From assembly GCA_963989245.1 (NCBI GenBank), contig OZ022340.1:46833948-46897947 (forward strand): a stretch of 64,000 bases of DNA, read 5' to 3'. Below the pieces are notes generated by a model. The model was not told the DNA's origin and ran no database searches. It worked only from the letters and a program-made list of their open reading frames with translations. This DNA comes from Nansenia antarctica. Its lineage: Eukaryota > Chordata > Actinopteri > Argentiniformes > Microstomatidae. The position numbers were made by a program, and so were the translations under genes. Below, in pieces: positions 20,555 through 31,896 of this stretch (within the stretch, counting starts at the first letter, position 1; every line of letters starts with the position of its first letter).

Positions 20555-22502
20555 CAGGGGCGCCGCTAGAGATTCTGGGCCCCATGACAGAATATCATTT
20601 TGGGCCCCCCCACCTAAACCACCCATCAACCTAAACCCAGTTGAAGTTGATGAACTATTGATGCACTGCAAGAAATCCAATGATGGACATCTTTTGTAAA
20701 TGTAATTTAAAATTACAGTTAATACAGGAATCAACAATTCAGCAAAGAAATCTCAACATTATTTAACTTATTAAATTAAGACTTGAACAACACAAGGACA
20801 AAAGTATAATTAAATGAAGATTGGAACCCAATTATAAAAAATATAATTTTAATGGGGTGGTATTGTGTCTAAATAAATGTAGATATTGTAAAGATCAGTT
20901 GGCCATAATACTGTCAGGATTAGATCAATGAAGAATTACAGCAGAGATATTTACTGACTCAGCATTGCTTGTTTCACACAGACAAACGTGTCTTATACAA
21001 GAGGGAGCAACACAGACATGGTGCCAGCGAAATTGAATGTGAAATGGGAAGATTTTTATTTTTACACTGCGGCAGTACTGTGGAATAGTATACCTGGAGA
21101 GCTAAAAACGATATCTAGCCTAATGCACAACGATTCAAGATAGGAGTAAAGAGATCAAATCAAATCAAAGCTAAACGCTGGGCCTTCTTAGTAGCAAAAT
21201 CTTTAATAAGATCCTTGAAATCTAGTGATGAAGCCAACTTGCTGTGCTGCTGTCATTGTCCTTTGTTACTTCTTGCTCTTCTTCTTCTGCCTCTTTACCT
21301 CTTAATTGTTTAAATTGTATTTAATTTAGCCATTTAGCAGACACTTTTAATCCAAACAATTACGAATTACAGGGACATTCCCCCTGGAGTAACTGAAGGC
21401 TAAGTGCCTTACTCAAGGGCACACTAGTAGTGGTGTGGTTTCAGGCGGGATTTGAACTCGCAACCTTCCGATCACAAGTCCAACTCACTATCCACTACTA
21501 GACCACCACTACCCCCCCCCCCCCCCCCCCACCTCTGCTCTCCTCTCTGGCTGCCTTGCTTGAAGAGGGCCCTGGCATGGAGTATCCATAGGTACATAAT
21601 TGATAATATGTCCTATAATAGTATTAACATATTAATAATACATACATTACACCAGATTAGCTAACTTAAATGTTATCTAGCTAGCTAACAATATTATTAA
21701 GATGCCAGTGGTCAATGTTATTGCAATTACTGGAAGAACTATTAACTAAATATGAATATTAGCTAAAGTTGTATTCAATGCTTGCATGGTAATGCAGCAT
21801 ACATTAAAATATTCAAAATCTGTTTGTTAACCCCAAACTCCTACTGCTCACCTCCTTCTCCTTCAACTGGGAGGTGCATCTGTGCATGACGTCATTAGCA
21901 TGTAACATTATACTAGTTAGCTAGCTATAATAGCAAGAGTGCATAACTGCTGGATACAAATTCACTGAGCTCTAATAACCTATATTTGGACCAAAATTGC
22001 CCTCATCTCATACATTTAACTTAAATTATACTGACAGTGCACTGTAAGTTAACTTTACTTGAAGTTAATGTTAATTAGCTATAGCGAGCTAACTAGATCA
22101 TCCACGCAGTGATTAGATCACTAAACCACTGTTTTTAGTGATTTTTTTTACTTTTCTCTTTTGAGACCCTGACTTTGGCTTTGCCTTTCACGACATCGTC
22201 CACGCACGCACACGTACATTTGATGCATTTCCAATCTGGCTGTCCTCCATCTGTCCCACACACATGCTACAGCAGGACATGTTGGTCATGGAAACCTTGT
22301 CAGACTATTTGCGGTAACGTTCCTCTCGTCTAGCAACTCGCGCGGTGGACTGAACCATGCAGTGAATAAAGAGAGGGGTAAATAATAAGGCTCAATTTTG
22401 TTAAACATAGAGAAACAAAACTCCAGTTTGTTTATTTTGTGACTTTTTTTTAATACATAGAATTATAATTTGAATTCGGCTACATTAACGTCCTTATGAT
22501 GA

Positions 22503-22533
<31 letters not shown>

Positions 22534-22637
22534 TATATTTTTTATATTTTTTTATTTTTTTTAGATTCTCATGGGCCCCTGTCAGTGCTGGGCCCTTAGA
22601 ATCGTCCTAACTTACCACCCCCTTAGCGGCGCCCCTG
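20555..22637. mobile_element. hAT-type non-autonomous element, copy 1 (8-bp TSD)
   Basis: A 2,083-bp element with terminal inverted repeats CAGGGGCGCCGCTA and TAGCGGCGCCCCTG, flanked by the perfect 8-bp duplication GTTATGGG (20547-20554 and 22638-22645). No transposase is seen, so it is non-autonomous. It contains a reversed tRNA-like SINE (21325-21515), poly(C) and AAT microsatellites. A sibling copy lies at 56899-59307. Its right end is only 40 bp from a tpo exon. The surviving intron end still has the branch-like TACTAAG and the acceptor TTTTTCAG. Confidence 0.92.
21325..21515 (-). mobile_element. tRNA-derived SINE inside the hAT-type element
   Basis: Fish SINE core CATTTAGCAGACACTTTTAA, then ACAGGGACATTCCCC, then the tRNA-like part in reverse (GGGATTTGAACTCGCAACC, and CCACTACTAGACC for the A-box side). 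It is present at the same place in the second element copy (57685-57875), so it predates their spread. Confidence 0.75.
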
Positions 22638-22677
22638 GTTATGGGATATCTTGTAAATACTAAGACATGTTTTTCAG

Positions 22678-22807
22678 ACAGAACCCTCTCTGGGGAGCAG
22701 CCAACAGCGCCTTGGCCAGATGGCTTCCAGCAGAGTATGAGGATGGAGAAAGGCAGACCAGGGGCTGGAACCGCGGGCAGCTCTATAACGGGTTCCAACT
22801 TCCTCTG
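22678..22807 (+). pseudogene. tpo: thyroid peroxidase exon (WGAANSALARWLP)
   Basis: Acceptor TTTTTCAG opens a 130-bp exon encoding NPLWGAANSALARWLPAEY followed by TRGWNRGQLYNGFQLPL. This matches the start of the animal haem peroxidase domain in TPO (WGASNTALARWLP...GWN...LYNG). It ends with donor GTAATC in phase 0, which fits the next exon. It begins in phase 2, which does not fit the upstream exon at 9839. Confidence 0.95.
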
Positions 22808-22974
22808 GTAATCTCTAAAGTTCACTTTTCAAAAAATGCCGGTCGAGAGAGCACGCTGGCGTTGCTTGTTCGCCGCTTCTCCGCCCGAAATCTAGATATA
22901 CTTGCAGTATACAGAGTAGATTGTCCTACAAAGAAACTTAGATTTCTTAGTCATCTAAAAATTAATTAGACCCC

Positions 22975-23240
22975 TAATTTCGCTGTACAGCTCAGCACGT
23001 CACTGACGTGTAACAAACAAATACTAATACGCCCTTTCGGGACTCGCTCACTGACACACAGTGTCTCTCTCCATCTGGCAGCTTGTCTCTGCCTCGTTCA
23101 CTGCCAGGGGGAACAAACACACCAAGGTTAAATAGACCAGTTGGATAACGAGGCTGATTACTGACACCTGTCCGCAATCAGCCCTGTCATCCACCCTCCA
23201 CCTGCAGGCCAGAACGTGCCATGCTCCCCACATGTGCATC
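22975..23240 (-). repeat. LTR-like repeat (family also at 44.9-45.45 kb)
   Basis: In reverse complement it shares GGGCTGATT.CGGACAGGTGT, CGTTATCC..CTGGTCTATT and GTGTGTTTGTTCCCCC with 45190-45290. The TCTATTTAACC stretch resembles a TATA region. It is probably a solo LTR in the tpo intron. Confidence 0.5.
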
Positions 23241-23561
23241 AACTGATTTTGTTAAGACGAGACCATTCATTAATTATACAATGGGTCATGATTATGAAGA
23301 CACATTCACAGCTTACAGTCAACAAGACCATTTTTCAAAAAAGGCTGGTGATCTAGAGATCCATCATAAGAGTACTTGTCTGGTCCTATGATTTCCCTGG
23401 AAATGACAGCAAATGAAACTACAGTTTATGACATTTTACTTCAGTGTTATGTCCTCTGTGAAAATGGGGAGAGCAACATATCTCCAATTCTGAGTCGATG
23501 CTCCTTGTTCTCACTGTATTAATATTAATAGGTACTGATTTAATGTATTAACTGTATTAAG

Positions 23562-23768
23562 GTACGGGAAGTCAGCAAGAACATGATGCAGAGCACCAGG
23601 AAAGGAACTGTGGAAGACTGTGCCTATTCTCAGATGCTGGTGGACTGGGGCCAGTACATAGACCATGACATATCCTTCACTCCTCAGAGCACAAGCAAAG
23701 CTGCTTTCTTGGGAGGACTGGACTGTTTGAGCACATGTGAAAACATAAACCCCTGCTTCCCTATTGAG
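23562..23768 (+). pseudogene. tpo: thyroid peroxidase exon with distal His
   Basis: A 207-bp, phase-0 exon beginning VREVSKN and containing WGQYIDHDISFTPQS. The Asp-His pair in DHD corresponds to the covalent haem attachment site and distal histidine of animal peroxidases. KAAFLGGLDCLSTCE and NPCFPIE match TPO closely. Donor GTAACT follows. No stop or missing key residue is seen here. Confidence 0.96.
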
Positions 23769-24410
23769 GTAACTCCTCACCCCTCATTATATGATCCCCC
23801 TAACCAATCACAGTTGTCTTATGATCCCCCTAACCAATCACAGTTGTCTTTCTCTTCCTGTTTTGGGGATTTCTTTCTTTAACATTCCATATTCTACCAT
23901 ATGTAACACGTTCATTTCAACATTGTTGAGAATCACAATACAAACTCACTAGTCAAGCCAAAATACTGCAGTGCAGTGGCTTCAGAGTAATCCCCACTGC
24001 TACCTAGTTAACTATAACACTACTTTACATAGTTAGCAGGCTCACAAAACAAGCTGTGTTATGACTAGTGATGTGTCATTGATTTTCAACAACGTGGAAA
24101 TGAAAGAAAAATCCGAACATTAAATCGGATGCCGACATGCGGACCAAAACAAGAACGTGTAACATATTCATACAGTATATAATATACATATATTGTGTGA
24201 AATAATCCACATTTCTTGCTATTTAAGAAGTACAATGGGAAAAGACATCATCTTATGTCAACATTTTACATTAGGTCAATAACTGGAATAATTTCCAACG
24301 CCAAAGGTATTTTTCTAATTCTAAATAGTTAGTGCTTCTATAATACAGTCAACATGAATTAATTAATTCTCATTTGGACAAGTTTTGAAGCTCAAGCTAC
24401 AGTATCTAAT

Positions 24411-24711
24411 TCGGTTGTTAAGTCGTGACGTGTTTCCGGGTCCAACGTTGGCTGAGGCGCTCTCTTCGAAATGCCGCAGTAATAATAATAATTCATTATA
24501 TTTGTATAGCGCTTTTCCGAGGCTCAAAGACGCTGACAATATGGGGAAAACGGGAAAGTGCTGTGTCCCTTGTTGTATGAATAGATCTGAGTCTAAAAAA
24601 CGATTGAACTGAAATTCTACCGCTTTAGTACACTGGTACTCTGGTGCGGGGAATTTTTTATTTGGACCCGGACATTGCTAAATTTCTGTTGACGTCAGAC
24701 TTAACAACCGA
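24411..24711 (+). mobile_element. THAP-type MITE, copy 1 (AT target duplication)
   Basis: A 301-bp element with inverted ends GGTTGTTAAGTC and GACTTAACAACC, flanked by AT on both sides. It holds a short frame starting MGKTGKCCVPCCMN, which looks like the first residues of a THAP zinc finger (C2CH). A sibling of 302 bp lies in opposite orientation at 58456-58757. A 2-bp AT duplication with a THAP finger would fit the ISL2EU/IS4EU group. That is from memory and unverified. Confidence 0.75.
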
Positions 24712-24880
24712 ATTGCATTTCATTATTCTGATGCAGGGAGTGTTTTAATTTGGTCTGTATGACACCTGGTCACTACTGGCCTAGAGGACATTCATATCCC
24801 ACAGATAATTGTGACACGTTCTAGTCCTCTTGGTCCTCATATCGGCAACCAAACAAATGTTCAGACTTTTCTTTTTAAAC

Positions 24881-24990
24881 CAGGGCTCTCAAGTCTCACG
24901 CATTGGGCGTGAGACACACGCATTTCAACCCGTTCACACGCTCGCACGCCCGTGTGTCTCACGCCCAATGCGTGAGACTTGAGAGCCCTG
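24881..24990. mobile_element. 110-bp fold-back MITE
   Basis: Two nearly perfect inverted arms of about 40 bp, CAGGGCTCTCAAGTCTCACG and its complement, with a short loop. CAG...CTG ends suggest a hAT relationship, but flanks do not show a clear 8-bp duplication. Confidence 0.8.
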
Positions 24991-25472
24991 ATAAACACAC
25001 AAACTACGTTTCAACGTTGTTGAGAATCACAACACAAACTCACTACTCAAGCCAAACATACATACAACAATACATTACATTGTTAGCAGGCTCACAGAAC
25101 AAGCTGTGTTAGTTGACTAGCGATGTGTCATTGATTTTCAACAATGCGGAAATGTGTTCACATTTTTTATAACAAAAGTCTGAACATTACATCGGATCCC
25201 GATGCCGTGTGCATTGTCTCATTCACATCACAACATGCTGATAGAACATCAACATGCTAAAAACACATAACTACACATAACTAGATGATCACACAGTCCT
25301 TGCTTTTGAACACGTCCTAAAATGTAAGTTTGTCTTACAAGCCATGTATCACTCAACCAGTATATCAAGTGGGCTCTTCAACACTTCAACGTTTGTAATA
25401 TGCAAAAACAATGGAAAACAAAAACATTTTTAAAAGAAAAAAGGAAGAAGCTTTTTGTTCATTGTGTGGGCG

Positions 25473-25740
25473 GCTGTGTTTCAGGAGGTAGAGTCGCCGT
25501 CTAATGATCACAAGGTTGGCAGATCAGCGGTTCTAGCCCCGGCTCGCCACATGTCGAAGTGTCCTTGGGCAAGACACTGAACCCCAAATTTGCTCCCAGT
25601 GAGCGGGCCGGCGCCTTGCATGGTAGCCTGCCGCCATTGGTGTGTGAATGTGTGTGTGAATGGGTGAATGAGAGGCCGTTGTAAAGCGCTTTGGAGCAGC
25701 AAAAAAGGCGCTATATAAGTGCAGTCCATTTACCATTTAA
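25473..25740 (+). mobile_element. tRNA-derived SINE, full structure
   Basis: A tRNA-like head (GGAGGTAGAGTCG A-box side, GGTTCTAGCCCC B-box side), body GTGTCCTTGGGCAAGACACT, and tail GTAAAGCGCTTTGGAG then GCGCTATATAAGTGCAGTCC. It is a common teleost SINE type. It ends about 80 bp before a tpo exon. Confidence 0.75.
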
Positions 25741-25822
25741 TTTGCGCGAGAGTTGCCGACATGCGGCCCCTTTCAACATACCGTGTCACATACAGTCTGT
25801 AATTATCTTCTCTCTGCTGCAG

Positions 25823-26341
25823 ACTCTCCCTCAGGACGTGTTGTCCAGGAACAAAAGCTGTCTGACGTTTTTCCGCTCCTCGCCTGCCTGCTTCTCTGGC
25901 CACGTCCCGCCCGCTGTGGCCGACACCAGACACACGCTACAGCGGCAACAAATGAACTCAATCACCTCTTTCCTGGACGCCTCCACTGTGTACGGCCACA
26001 CCCTGTTTTTACAGAGTGCCCTCCGGAACCTGTCAAGCCCCCGGGGTCAACTGGCCGTCAATCCTGGACTCACAGACCCACACGGCAGAGCGTACCTGCC
26101 TTCCGTCTCCACCAGCCCGTCTGCATGTTTTCAGAACCCAGCCGACCCCAGAGGGCCGAGGGTGGAGTGCTTCCTGGCTGGAGACAGCAGGGTGAACGAG
26201 ATCCTGCCCCTGGCAGCACTGCACACGCTGTGGGTGAGGGAACACAACCGGATAGCAGAGGCTCTGGAGGACCTCAACGCCCACTGGAGCTCAGAGACCA
26301 TCTATCAAGAGACCCGCAAGATCATTGGAGCGCTGCACCAG
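25823..26341 (+). pseudogene. tpo: thyroid peroxidase exon with GC donor
   Basis: A 519-bp exon after acceptor TGCTGCAG. Motifs are QMNSITSFLDASTVYG, GRAYLPSVS, ECFLAGDSRVNE and LHTLWVREHNRIAEAL. The Arg and Glu of REHNR are the haem-contacting pair in this family. It ends ...GALHQ, where TPO joins ITLRDY, exactly the start of the next exon. The donor after CACCAG is GCAAGT, i.e. a GC-AG intron. The frame is intact across all 173 codons. Confidence 0.96.
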
Positions 26342-26635
26342 GCAAGTCTGTTGGAATTAAAATCAGAATAATCAGTTATTTTGGTTGACTGCTCCAAGAA
26401 AGAGGAGAGATGTTTTCTATCGCACAAGTGGACGTTTATTGAAGATCACACGTGTAGTACAGAGTTGCACCTTAACCTGAGGTGGTCTCAGAAAAAGGTG
26501 TTCTTCTTTAGATTACATTACATTATATACTTTCACAAGACACAGAGTTCTTTACCCTTTTGGCCACTATGATGTAAGAGCTGAATGGCCTATTAGAATG
26601 TTTTAAAACTATGAATGGAGTGTTGTCTTGTGTTA

Positions 26636-26838
26636 AGCCCAATGCACACAGCGTGCGATTTTATCGCACGACAACATTCGATTCTCAATTCTTTGAATTA
26701 TTTCAATTGGTGTGAATGGAGAATCGAATGTTGTGGTGCGATAATATCGCATCGCACGCCGTGTGCATTGTCTCATTCAAAACAATGGAATCGAATTCGG
26801 CGGTGCGACAAAATCGGGGCCGTGTGCATTGGCTTTTA
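26636..26838. mobile_element. fold-back MITE
   Basis: Ends resemble AAGCCCAATGCACACAG and CCGTGTGCATTGGCTTTT. Internal inverted segments are built from GCGATTTTATCGCAC and CATTCGATTCTC. No coding content. Confidence 0.65.
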
Positions 26839-27097
26839 GACGTGAGAGTTTTTTATCGGTTCTTACAACACCTGGATTCATGGTCATCAGACAGTTCCCA
26901 GACAGTAGCTTACAATGGGTCGTATGTGTTCTTAGGATACAATACTCATGATGTGCATATTAAAACAGGAAAACTGATAAGATATGTAACATCATGACTT
27001 AAGCAGCTGGTGCTGGAGAATGGACAATAGGACCTTTGAAAAATATATCCTAACAAGTCCCACTGTCTATTATGGAAACTAGGGCTGTCCAATGATA

Positions 27098-27170
27098 CAA
27101 GAAAGTAATAATAATAATAACATTTATTTGTATAGCGCTTTTCCTGCAAACGTTGCAGCTCAAAGTGCTC
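27098..27170 (-). repeat. LINE tail with (AAT)n
   Basis: (AAT)n followed by CATTTATTTGTATAGCGCTT and CAGCTCAAAGTGCTC is a reversed retroposon 3' tail. A related stretch lies in the THAP MITE (24490-24520). Confidence 0.5.
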
Positions 27171-27709
27171 ATGCTAAGTAATTAAAATAAGTGTATTGTT
27201 TGATGTCAATCACAAATTAATTTGAGTTTAGTTCATATTTGGTTTTATATCATTTAGCCCTTATTAAAGATGTTTTCACTGTAACGCTACACTGGGCTGT
27301 AAATGTCTTGTGAAGAAAGTGAAGAAAACACAAAATAGCCACGTGTTGTTTTAGCATCTTTTCAGCCAATAACAATTCAGCCAGTTGTGTACCTCTATAA
27401 TACCTCTATAATACCTCTATAATACCTCTATAATACAGGTAAATGACATGAATAAATAAAAACTATACACTGGTAAAGTGATTGCATCACAATCAAAGAA
27501 TATCAAAAATATGTGGAGACAAACATATCAAGCTGGTATAATAAAGCTCCTTTACCCTATTCCACCTAAACTGCTGGAAATGAACACTCCTCATATGTCA
27601 GAATTATAGATTGCAAGTTGTTTTGTTGTATGTTTTTCTTTTTGTGGAAGATACACTATCTAAAGGTCTATTCTTTTCTGTTGTTGTTGTTGTTGTTTTT
27701 CTCTCCCAG

Positions 27710-27968
27710 ATTATCACCATAAGGGATTATGTTCCAAAAATCATTGGAAGAGAGGCTTTTGATCTCAACGTCGGTCCCTATGGGGGCTATGATCCAATCA
27801 CAGACCCGTCAGCCTCCAACGTGTTTGCTACCGCAGCGTTCCGCTTCGGCCATGCCACCATACCCACGCTGCTCAGGAGGCTCAACGAGAGCTTCCAGGA
27901 ACACCATCTCTTCTCCTCTCTGAGCCTGCACAACACTTTCTTCAGTCCTTGGAGATTAGTCAAAGAAG
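27710..27968 (+). pseudogene. tpo: thyroid peroxidase exon with proximal His (last found)
   Basis: Acceptor CTCTCCCAG opens a 259-bp exon reading IITIRDYVPKIIG, VGPYGGYDPITDPSASNVF, AFRFGHATIPTLLRRL and HNTFFSPWRLVKE. The His of FRFGHATI is the proximal haem ligand. Donor GTCAGT follows in phase 1. The expected next exon (encoding DPLIRGL...LNLQRGRDHG) was not found in the rest of the window, so this tpo copy is cut off here, or the gene continues after more than 36 kb, which is unlikely. Confidence 0.95.
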
Positions 27969-28866
27969 GTCAGTGTTCTCTCATGATGTCTCCTCTTTGA
28001 GCGAGTGCACTGTGGCATATTAAATACAGAGTACCCAGCTGGGTAACACTTTATAATAATGTCAATTGATACGCTGTTTATACACCATTCATAAACAAGT
28101 GTACAGTAAAACATGTTGTAGCGCCCCTCCATAAAAGGAGAGCGACGAAGTAGCCTGCGAATTTTTACAATTGACGTTTACTTCTAGTATCGAAGTTTTT
28201 CACTCAATGTAATTTCATAAGATTCACATTTGTAGCACATAATGTTCCTATGATTCTGCTAACAATATAAAAGGCTCATATACTGTATGTACGACTATAA
28301 CAAGTAAGTATGCATTATACCAGTTGTAGGCAGTTAGGTAACGTTCTAAAAGCTGTCCGCTGGACAAGAATTCTACTGTACACAAACGGTCTTCATTAGA
28401 TAAACCAATACATATAAACACTGTGTATGACAAAATATGGATTGACTGTTTTAACTTGTGTGAATAGTTGTTGTTACCACTCATACAATGTTTCAATATA
28501 ATCCGTTTCACCATTCATTAATTATAAGTCCAGATGTGAGGTGTCCGTCGCGCTCAGAGCGTCCGATTCTATCAACTACATTTGGTCACGCTACGGCCGA
28601 AATGTGGTTTAATGTTGACCAATTCCGGAGGGGGATCCCAATGACAGATCAATACAACCTAACTATCAGTTGGTTTCCAAGGGATATGTTCACGCGCACA
28701 GCAAGTTTCACCAGTTTCCGGATTTTTTAAGCAGTCAAGAAAGGTAAGAAAGATTTTCCTATCGTTTTTCTTACATGAATTATTCTCCCTACATGAATAA
28801 AACATACCTGGTGATCAACTACAGCTAGCTGTGAACATTTGGATGTGTGGTGTGTTCTGACAGACT
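27969..28866. other. non-coding, no recognised element
   Basis: AT-rich. It holds a short stretch at 28110-28170 (TTGTAGCGCCCCTCCATAAA) that may be the edge of a repeat. The segment 28510-28866 is contiguous with 31103 onward once the hAT insertion is removed. Confidence 0.5.
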
Positions 28867-28874
28867 ATTATTGG

Positions 28875-31102
28875 CAGTGGCGGCTCCTGCCAAATCTCTC
28901 AGGGGGGGCAATTGTTGCGTTGATGGTTAAGGTGACACGTTCAAGGGTAAATTCACCTAAATCAGCGGGCTTAAATAAATTGACTCTCACAGCCATTGGT
29001 ATTCAGTTATCACATCTTTTATTTTAGGTGCAGCAAATCCAGGATAAAGAGCAGTGGCACAGGGGCTGATAATGTGCAATGGATGGATAAAACTATTTAC
29101 ATACTACAAAATACAAAATATGGACGGCATACATACTGCTCACTTGTATTGAAATTTAGCTCGTCTCTCTTTCAAAGCAGCAAAACAATCAATGACCCTC
29201 TCATTAAAATCAGGCATCTTCCTGACTAGTTCCCTCTCCATTGAAAGCATGGCCAGTGCATTCAGGCGCTCCTGGCCCATTGTGTTTCGCAGGAAGTTCT
29301 TGATTCTCTTAAGGGTCGAGAAACACCTCTCAGCTTCAGCTGTTGTCATGGGAGTAGTAATTAGGATGTTCAACAGAGCTACAGTCTCAGAGAAAGTCTC
29401 CTGGAGGTTGTAACTGTGTAGAACCTGGTACAGTGCCAGTGCACCAGAGCAGCCCTTGAACTCAGCACTCTCATAGACAAGGGACAGCTCAGTCTTGAGC
29501 TTCACCTGGTTCAGCATGGGGTATGCCTTGACAGTGGTGTTCAGAGCCTCAACAGGGAATGCATGGCAGTGCTGTTGGAACATCTCTCCTTGGAGCAGCG
29601 TGGCACTCACAAGGTGGTTGGTGAAAGAAAACCTTTCTTTGGAGTGGGCCAGGATTGTGTCTTGCACCTGTCCTGCTGTAAACCGTGCTCCATTGTCCCA
29701 AACCAAATTCCTAACATGTTTACATGTCATGGCAATAACGTCTTCTGATTCTGATTCTGATTCACGGACACGCCCTCTCCTGGACATGCCCTCTCTTGGA
29801 CACGCCCTCTCCGACTGTCCCACTTCAACCAGTGTGGCAAACAACGGGGTGGAGTAGTTAAGCGGGTATCGAACTCACAACCTTCCACTTCCAAACCGGT
29901 TAACACCAAAGAGTTAACTCCCCTGGCGTAGCTCCTAACGGGCATGACACAGGGTCATCATTACTGATACGGTATCAGTTACAACTTGTTGCAGGATGAT
30001 GTCCCCAAATACAATTTGGCAGGAGGAGGCGGCAACTCCAAAAAGTTTTCTTCTGTCATTGAAACATATGGGTTTACAGTAGGCATACACTATTAGACAA
30101 ATGCGTCACACGTGTATTTGTGTCTCTTTTGTACAGTTATCTGTTTTCACCCTAAGTAAGCCCTAAACCGGAGGGTTCGAGAATGTTATTATTATCCATC
30201 ATCACTGTCAAGTCGCAACAACCCTCCCACGTTCAACGGGGAAAAAAACAACACCCTTGAAAGCATTTAACAATGAAGTATTGTTTCCTAGAAATACACT
30301 GTTTTCCTTTTTATTTCAGGATATATATAAACTAATATTCGTCTGAAACTGCTACTACACCGCGTTGTCAATAACAACGATCTAGTTCCACATCGAGCGC
30401 AGGCAGGGTGGTCCATTCAACATTTCGCATCCATCGCCACACGAAAGTCGACGGGCGTCACACAAGCGGCAAAGAGGAACTGTGCGTTATTGACCAAAAA
30501 CCTCCAAGCGCACAAAACAAATGCAGCCAAACCTAACAAGAAAAACACAGTTGATACGTCACATATGAGACAAATACCTTATTTTGGCCTTTAGATTTCT
30601 TGCCGACAACGTTGAGTGAAGATGGAGTTTTTTCAGACCCTCAGTCATTTCAGTTTTTTCCCTCCTGGCTTTTCCACCACTCCTACTGTAAACAGGCAGA
30701 AGTGGGCTGTGCTGCTCCGGGGAAATCACGGCAGGTGAACGAAGCTACGCCGGACATGACGTAAGCACGTACGATTCTTTGTGCATGTCCCAAAACCCCA
30801 TAGACAAATGACCGAATGGCCTGAAGTTACCAAAATAGATTTTACATGCAAGTCTACGAGAACAGCCTAGTGCAACTTCGAGTAGACTGAAAGTTGCCCT
30901 GAAAGGGGCGGGACTTGAAGCTGATTGGAACATACTCCACAGAACACTAGCTGATTGGACTATGATATACTCCACAGAACACTAGCTGATTGGACTATGA
31001 TATTCAGAAGCAACACTGTCTAGAAGTCATAGAAAAAAAATCTCTCTCTTCTCCCTTTGGTGGGGCATTGTCCAATTGCCCCTAATGAACCAGCCTCCCC
31101 TG
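28875..31102 (-). mobile_element. hAT transposon, internally decayed, 8-bp TSD
   Basis: A 2,228-bp element flanked by the perfect 8-bp duplication ATTATTGG (28867-28874 and 31103-31110). Ends are CAGTGGCGGCTCC and, in reverse complement, CAGGGGAGGCTGG, each followed by GGGGCAATTG. It encodes only the C-terminal part of a hAT transposase on the minus strand. A diverged copy of the 160-bp tRNA-like repeat sits at about 29850-29975. Confidence 0.88.
29140..29844 (-). pseudogene. hAT transposase C-terminal fragment
   Basis: A 234-codon frame. TTPMTTAEAERCFSTLKRIK followed by FLRNTMGQERLNALAMLS is the hAT C-terminal dimerisation (HATC) domain, of the ZMYM/TTF-finger hAT type. The first 30 or so residues (SESESESED) are probably not original coding. 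The zinc-finger and catalytic regions are missing although the ends are preserved, so the copy is a deletion derivative. Confidence 0.85.
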
Positions 31103-31392
31103 ATTATTGGTGAAGCAATGTTAAGTTTAATTTGGGGTGTGACCGATGCTACAGCGCTAGCTGTGGTTTGCTGAGGAGAACGGTGGGGCGGGACTAGCAT
31201 CTCGTTTCGTTGGAGGCGGAGAATGAATTCGGCGAATCACCCAACGTTTAGATTTCAGTGAACCCCTCATGATAATGTTGCCAAACAATTTGTAATATTA
31301 TTAGGAGACAGACAGAAATCTGACGAACATAATGTCAGGCTGACACAATACAGTCGTGTTAGCGAAGTGTTAGTCAACTTCCCAGCTGTCTC

Positions 31393-31419
31393 GTGTGTGT
31401 GTGTGTATGTGTTTGTGTA

Positions 31420-31452
<33 letters not shown>

Positions 31453-31585
31453 GTGTATGTGTATGTGTGTGTGTTTGTGTGTGTGTGTATGTGTTTGTGT
31501 GTGTGTGCGCGCGCGTGTGTGTGTGTGTATGTGTGCGTGTGTATGTGTGCATGTGTGCGTGCATGTGTGCGTGCATGTGTGCAGG
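31393..31585 (+). repeat. (GT)n-rich microsatellite
   Basis: About 190 bp of GTGTGTATGTGT-type repeats with GTTTGT and GCGCGC variants. Long frames across it (THTHTH, VCVCVC) are artefacts. Confidence 0.95.
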
Positions 31586-31896
31586 GCACGCGCGCAAGAG
31601 CGGGGGGGCTGGGTGAACCTCTATCCAGTGTGGGCTATAGCAAAACATTGCTGAATTTCATACATATTTTATTACATCAGAAGACTATTATTGTGTGGAG
31701 ACATCTGCCTGAAGCATTGTGACTGTGAGCTGTGACTTTCACTGCCTGTAAGAGAATATTCTTCAATACCTATTCTACCTGTGACTTTCAATAGGCCTAC
31801 CTGTAACAGAGAAAATATGTAACGGATGCAGTTGAGTCCGCTATTGTTTTAATTTGAGTTCTCTTATCTTTCAGATCCTTTGCCCTTTGATGCAAA

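Noticed and set aside
29755..29844. SESESESED-type N-terminus as part of the hAT protein
   Set aside because: It is a tandem TCTGAT repeat plus a CACGCCCTCTC repeat, not transposase-like.
31370..31720. Cys/Val- and Thr/His-rich proteins
   Set aside because: Translation of a GT microsatellite.
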